A model generated the notes under the pieces. That model did not search any database and was not told the origin of the DNA. It was given only the letters and a program-made list of their open reading frames with translations. Positions 30,491-32,796 of a DNA stretch of 32,796 nucleotides are shown piece by piece (position 1 is the stretch's first letter; each line of letters opens with the position of its first letter). The position numbers were made by a program, and so were the translations under genes. The DNA comes from a virus. Location: positions 1-32,796 of the IMG/VR virus record IMGVR_UViG_3300027983_000064. The stretch is one strand, 5' to 3'.

Positions 30491-31414
30491 ATGGAAAGAA
30501 AAAGAATTAGTGCAGTAGTAATTGCAGACAGTATCAACCAAAACAATGAACGTATCACGACAATGATATTCACATTGCCCCGTATTGTTCTTGCTGAGTT
30601 GAACACTCACAGAGCATTGTCTAAGAACTCAGCGTCAAGTAGAGCAATCCCATTTGAAAAAATGAGAGAGATGGTACTCAATGATCCATTTATTCCTATA
30701 GCTTGGCAAAAAGATCACAAAGGAATGCAAGGTACTGAATACTTTGAAGAATCAAGAATACCAGGACTTACAGAACGTTGGATTGAAGCTGCAAAACTTG
30801 CAGTAAAAGAAGCAACAATGCTAACAACAGCAGGAGTTACTAAGCAATTATGTAACAGAATGCTTGAGCCGTACATGTGGCATACTGTAATCATAACAGG
30901 TACTGAGTGGGAAAACTTCTTTGCCCTTAGAGCGCACCCTCAAGCTGAAATACATATAGCTAAATTAGCTGAAGAAGCACTTGAGGCTATGAATCAATCA
31001 ACACCTAAATCTTTAAAAGAAGGTGAGTGGCACGTTCCTTTTGGTGATACATTTGATGAAGATAGGCTATTCGACCTTTTTTGGAGATACTTTTCTGAGA
31101 ATAGGGTAAATCAAGACTTTGAACAGTTTGAAAACGTAAAGACTCAACTAAAGATAAAGATTGCAACAGCAAGATGTGCAAGAATTTCTTACAACAACTT
31201 TGAAGGAAAAGATGATTATGAGGCTGATGTTAAGTTGCATGATGTCTTACTATCATCAGGTCACTGTTCACCCTTCGAGCACATTGCACAAAACGTAAAT
31301 GACATAAAGTCACATAGTAACTTCACTGGATGGCTTCAATACCGTAAAACATTAACAAATGAAAACCAAAGCGACAGTAGACTTATCAAAAAGAAATACC
31401 AAGAAAAAGCATAA
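30491..31414 (+). CDS. thyX: Flavin-dependent thymidylate synthase
   Basis: A 307-aa ThyX that makes dTMP from dUMP with methylene-tetrahydrofolate and FAD/NADPH. The family signature is HRALSKNSASSR at residues 40-51, the ThyX RHRxxSxNxxSxR motif with Thr39 replacing the first Arg. Further support is ARCARISYNNFEGKDD and the SSGHCSPFEHIAQN region. The length is above the usual 220-270, as in some large-phage versions. It helps supply dTMP for AT-rich phage DNA. The structured leader 30372-30455 precedes it. Confidence 0.93.
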   Translation: MERKRISAVVIADSINQNNERITTMIFTLPRIVLAELNTHRALSKNSASSRAIPFEKMREMVLNDPFIPIAWQKDHKGMQGTEYFEESRIPGLTERWIEAAKLAVKEATMLTTAGVTKQLCNRMLEPYMWHTVIITGTEWENFFALRAHPQAEIHIAKLAEEALEAMNQSTPKSLKEGEWHVPFGDTFDEDRLFDLFWRYFSENRVNQDFEQFENVKTQLKIKIATARCARISYNNFEGKDDYEADVKLHDVLLSSGHCSPFEHIAQNVNDIKSHSNFTGWLQYRKTLTNENQSDSRLIKKKYQEKA

Positions 31415-31496
31415 GTACACCATAGATGGTAAAGACTTTTTTGCTTTTAATTACAACAGTGCATACAGGATTTACCTTAGCACTAGAGGTTATTAA
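31359..31496 (+). CDS. 45-aa basic peptide overlapping the end of thyX
   Basis: Frame from ATG 31359 (MKTKATVDLSKRNTKKKHKY) to SAYRIYLSTRGY, in another frame than thyX for its first 56 nt. The part beyond thyX keeps coding-like composition. This overlapping arrangement is plausible in phages but rests on one frame only. Confidence 0.35.
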   Translation: MKTKATVDLSKRNTKKKHKYTIDGKDFFAFNYNSAYRIYLSTRGY

Positions 31497-31504
31497 TCAG
31501 TAAC

Positions 31505-31520
31505 GGGGGAGCAATCCCCC
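31505..31520 (+). terminator. GCAA-capped hairpin after thyX
   Basis: GGGGGA / TCCCCC, 6 bp, GCAA tetraloop, then TTTACATT. The T-run is weak, so it may be a mild terminator or an mRNA end stabiliser. Confidence 0.5.
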
Positions 31521-31541
31521 TTTACATTATATGTTTAAAAC

Positions 31542-31775
31542 ATGGAAATAGGACAATTACTTAAAGAATACGCGCCTGGTATGAATTTTACTTTTGATGA
31601 CAAGTTTCATGAAAGTATTGCTCAGATGTATGAAAATTCACCAAAAGGATTAGAAATGTTCATAGTAGATATGTACGGTGAACAAAAATTTAGAGACTTG
31701 GTAAAAGAATACATGGACAGCCTTGAAAGATGGGTTAATAGAATTAATCAAGAAAAAAAACTAGAACATGAATAA
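31542..31775 (+). CDS. 77-aa acidic protein, unknown
   Basis: Helical acidic protein (MEIGQLLKEYAPGMNFTFDD) ending in a charged coiled tail (DSLERWVNRINQEKKLEHE). It overlaps the J-domain gene by 8 nt, so it may act with it. No motif. Confidence 0.6.
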   Translation: MEIGQLLKEYAPGMNFTFDDKFHESIAQMYENSPKGLEMFIVDMYGEQKFRDLVKEYMDSLERWVNRINQEKKLEHE

Positions 31776-32373
31776 TACAGAACTATACGCAGCACTTGGT
31801 GTTAGCACGGAAGCAACACCAGAGGAGATCAAAAAAGCTTACAAAAACCTAACAAAGATTCATCATCCAGATGTTGAGGGAGGAAGTGAAGAAATATTCA
31901 AGAAAATTGCAGCAGCATATGATGTGTTGGGTAAACCTGAGCGTAGAAAAGAATACGACTTAACAGGTAAGAAAGACTTTAAAGATTTGTTTTTAACGCA
32001 GTTCTCAGACTTTATCTGCAACATGATAATCCCAATGTTGAACGAAGATACAGATAATCCAATGGATGCTTCAATTGAATTTTTAAATAACTCATTAGAA
32101 AGGTTTGAGAAAAAGATTAAAGAAATTGAAAAGCAAGTAAAACATCTTAATGAAAAAGTAGAAAGAATTACACGTCCTGATAACGAAGCAAACTTTATCA
32201 AAAGTGTAATCTTAACAACAATTGAAAAGATGGAACAATCAGAAGCAGCAGTTAAAGAGGAAATTAAATTAGTACACAAAATAATTAATGAAATAAAAAA
32301 TTACAAGTACAACGAAGAAGATAACCTAGACAATAAAGGGTTCATCACGTTTGACTATAACCCATTTAGATAA
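31768..32373 (+). CDS. J-domain protein with long coiled coil
   Basis: Residues 1-66 form a DnaJ J-domain: YAALGVSTEATPEEIKKAYK, HPD at 33-35 and IAAAYDVLGKPERRKEYDL. The rest (about 67-185) lacks the Gly/Phe, zinc and substrate domains of DnaJ and is instead a long coiled coil (FEKKIKEIEKQVKHLNEKVE). It would stimulate host DnaK on a specific client, perhaps to remodel a replication or head complex. Together with the GroES-like gene it suggests dependence on host chaperones. Confidence 0.85.
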   Translation: MNNTELYAALGVSTEATPEEIKKAYKNLTKIHHPDVEGGSEEIFKKIAAAYDVLGKPERRKEYDLTGKKDFKDLFLTQFSDFICNMIIPMLNEDTDNPMDASIEFLNNSLERFEKKIKEIEKQVKHLNEKVERITRPDNEANFIKSVILTTIEKMEQSEAAVKEEIKLVHKIINEIKNYKYNEEDNLDNKGFITFDYNPFR

Positions 32374-32393
32374 CAATAAAAATACAAAATCCC

Positions 32394-32585
32394 ATGAACA
32401 ATTTTACAACAAAAAAAAGAAGAACATCTGCAATAGAAATTCAAAACAAAGTAGCATGTCTTCCTGGATATGAAACATACACTCTTGGAAAAGAAAAGTA
32501 CATGCTAAACGCTAAGTTCATTAGAAAAAGCTCTAGTGAACTTAGACAAGAGCAATCAAAAAACATAGTACAAATTAGATTTTAA
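32394..32585 (+). CDS. 63-aa basic protein, unknown
   Basis: A basic protein (MNNFTTKKRRTSAIEIQNKV, YETYTLGKEKYMLNAKFIRK) with the AATCCC-ATG start context. No family recognised. Confidence 0.5.
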   Translation: MNNFTTKKRRTSAIEIQNKVACLPGYETYTLGKEKYMLNAKFIRKSSSELRQEQSKNIVQIRF

Positions 32586-32603
32586 TTACTATCATCACTA
32601 AAC
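32586..32603 (+). promoter_or_regulatory. Leader motif TTACTATCATCACTAAAC
   Basis: Exact copy of the motif at 29878-29895, 10 nt before an ATG. Confidence 0.55.
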
Positions 32604-32613
32604 TCCTACGCAA

Positions 32614-32760
32614 ATGGACATTAACGAAAAGATAAATAGCATCACTAAAGACATTGTTGACAATAAGTTAACAGAAATCCTTGAGAAAAAAATAACCACT
32701 ATCGTTGAGCATACGGTAGGAGAGGTTTTTAGTGGTCCAAACAGTACGACAATTAATTAA
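32614..32760 (+). CDS. 48-aa helical peptide
   Basis: Frame MDINEKINSITKDIVDNKLT continuing to a Gly/Ser-rich end (VFSGPNSTTIN). It follows the conserved leader motif, which supports expression. The heptad-like helix suggests oligomerisation. Unknown function. Confidence 0.5.
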   Translation: MDINEKINSITKDIVDNKLTEILEKKITTIVEHTVGEVFSGPNSTTIN

Positions 32761-32787
32761 TTTTACAGAAATAAACAAAAAAAAGTT

Positions 32788-32796
32788 ATGGCTAAT
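32788..32796 (+). CDS. Start of a further gene (partial)
   Basis: ATG GCT AAT at the window edge after an A-rich leader. Only three codons are visible. Confidence 0.25.

Noticed and set aside
31863-32279. Minus-strand 138-aa frame
   Set aside because: Shadow of the J-domain gene, which has a clear HPD motif.

Overview
This window looks like part of the genome of a tailed dsDNA phage that infects a Bacteroidetes host, most likely a flavobacterium. The reasons are low GC, no clear Shine-Dalgarno sites, Bacteroidetes-type promoter boxes (TAnnTTTG), lipoproteins with a Cys-Lys lipobox, and a capsid and packaging block of large terminase, 911-aa portal, candidate scaffold and major capsid protein. 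The neighbours of that block (HU/IHF-like protein, zinc ribbon, PD-(D/E)XK nuclease) and the ThyX enzyme resemble crAss-like phages and marine Cellulophaga phages. That placement is an inference from gene order and motifs, not from a search. I saw no integrase, tRNA, insertion sequence or CRISPR array.

Region 1 (1-18487, minus strand) is the late virion block. Read in the direction of transcription, it starts at a promoter near 18458-18487. It then runs through small regulators (coiled coil, winged helix, HU/IHF-like, zinc ribbon), a RecB/Cas4-like nuclease, a candidate small terminase, TerL, portal, candidate scaffold, major capsid protein, connector candidates, a cluster of tiny Lys-rich proteins, a 510-aa structural protein and a run of very Cys-rich virion proteins that leaves the window. 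Three hairpin terminators cut the block into sub-transcripts. One of the tiny proteins is interrupted at an A9 run and looks like a -1 frameshift gene.

Region 2 (18506-24083, minus strand) is a second operon. It starts at a nearly leaderless promoter beside three GCACC/GGTGC hairpin repeats. In order it encodes a RepL-like winged-helix protein, a lipoprotein, small membrane and unknown proteins, a GIY-YIG-like protein, a nucleotide-modification-associated (DUF1599-like) protein, a GroES-like co-chaperonin, a fibre-like protein, a four-gene coupled lysis cassette (papain-like hydrolase, membrane/coiled-coil protein, holin candidate, GH24 endolysin) and a basic protein. It ends at a terminator at 18506-18529.

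Region 3 (about 24390-27620, plus strand) is the strangest part. It holds a few small genes and about 1.5 kb of gene-free DNA. Almost all of it, coding DNA included, is packed with short perfect inverted repeats, many closed by 3-5 nt loops. It also holds a 7-bp/33-bp nested tandem repeat, a 45-bp triple repeat and a family of palindromic leaders whose arms co-vary. I think this is the best candidate for something undescribed.

Region 4 (27621-32796, plus strand) holds small accessory genes: two membrane proteins, a lipoprotein, many short unknown proteins, ThyX (flavin-dependent thymidylate synthase) and a J-domain protein with a long coiled coil. Several of these genes share an AATCCC-ATG start context and a TTACTATCATCACTAAAC leader motif that may be a phage-specific expression signal.
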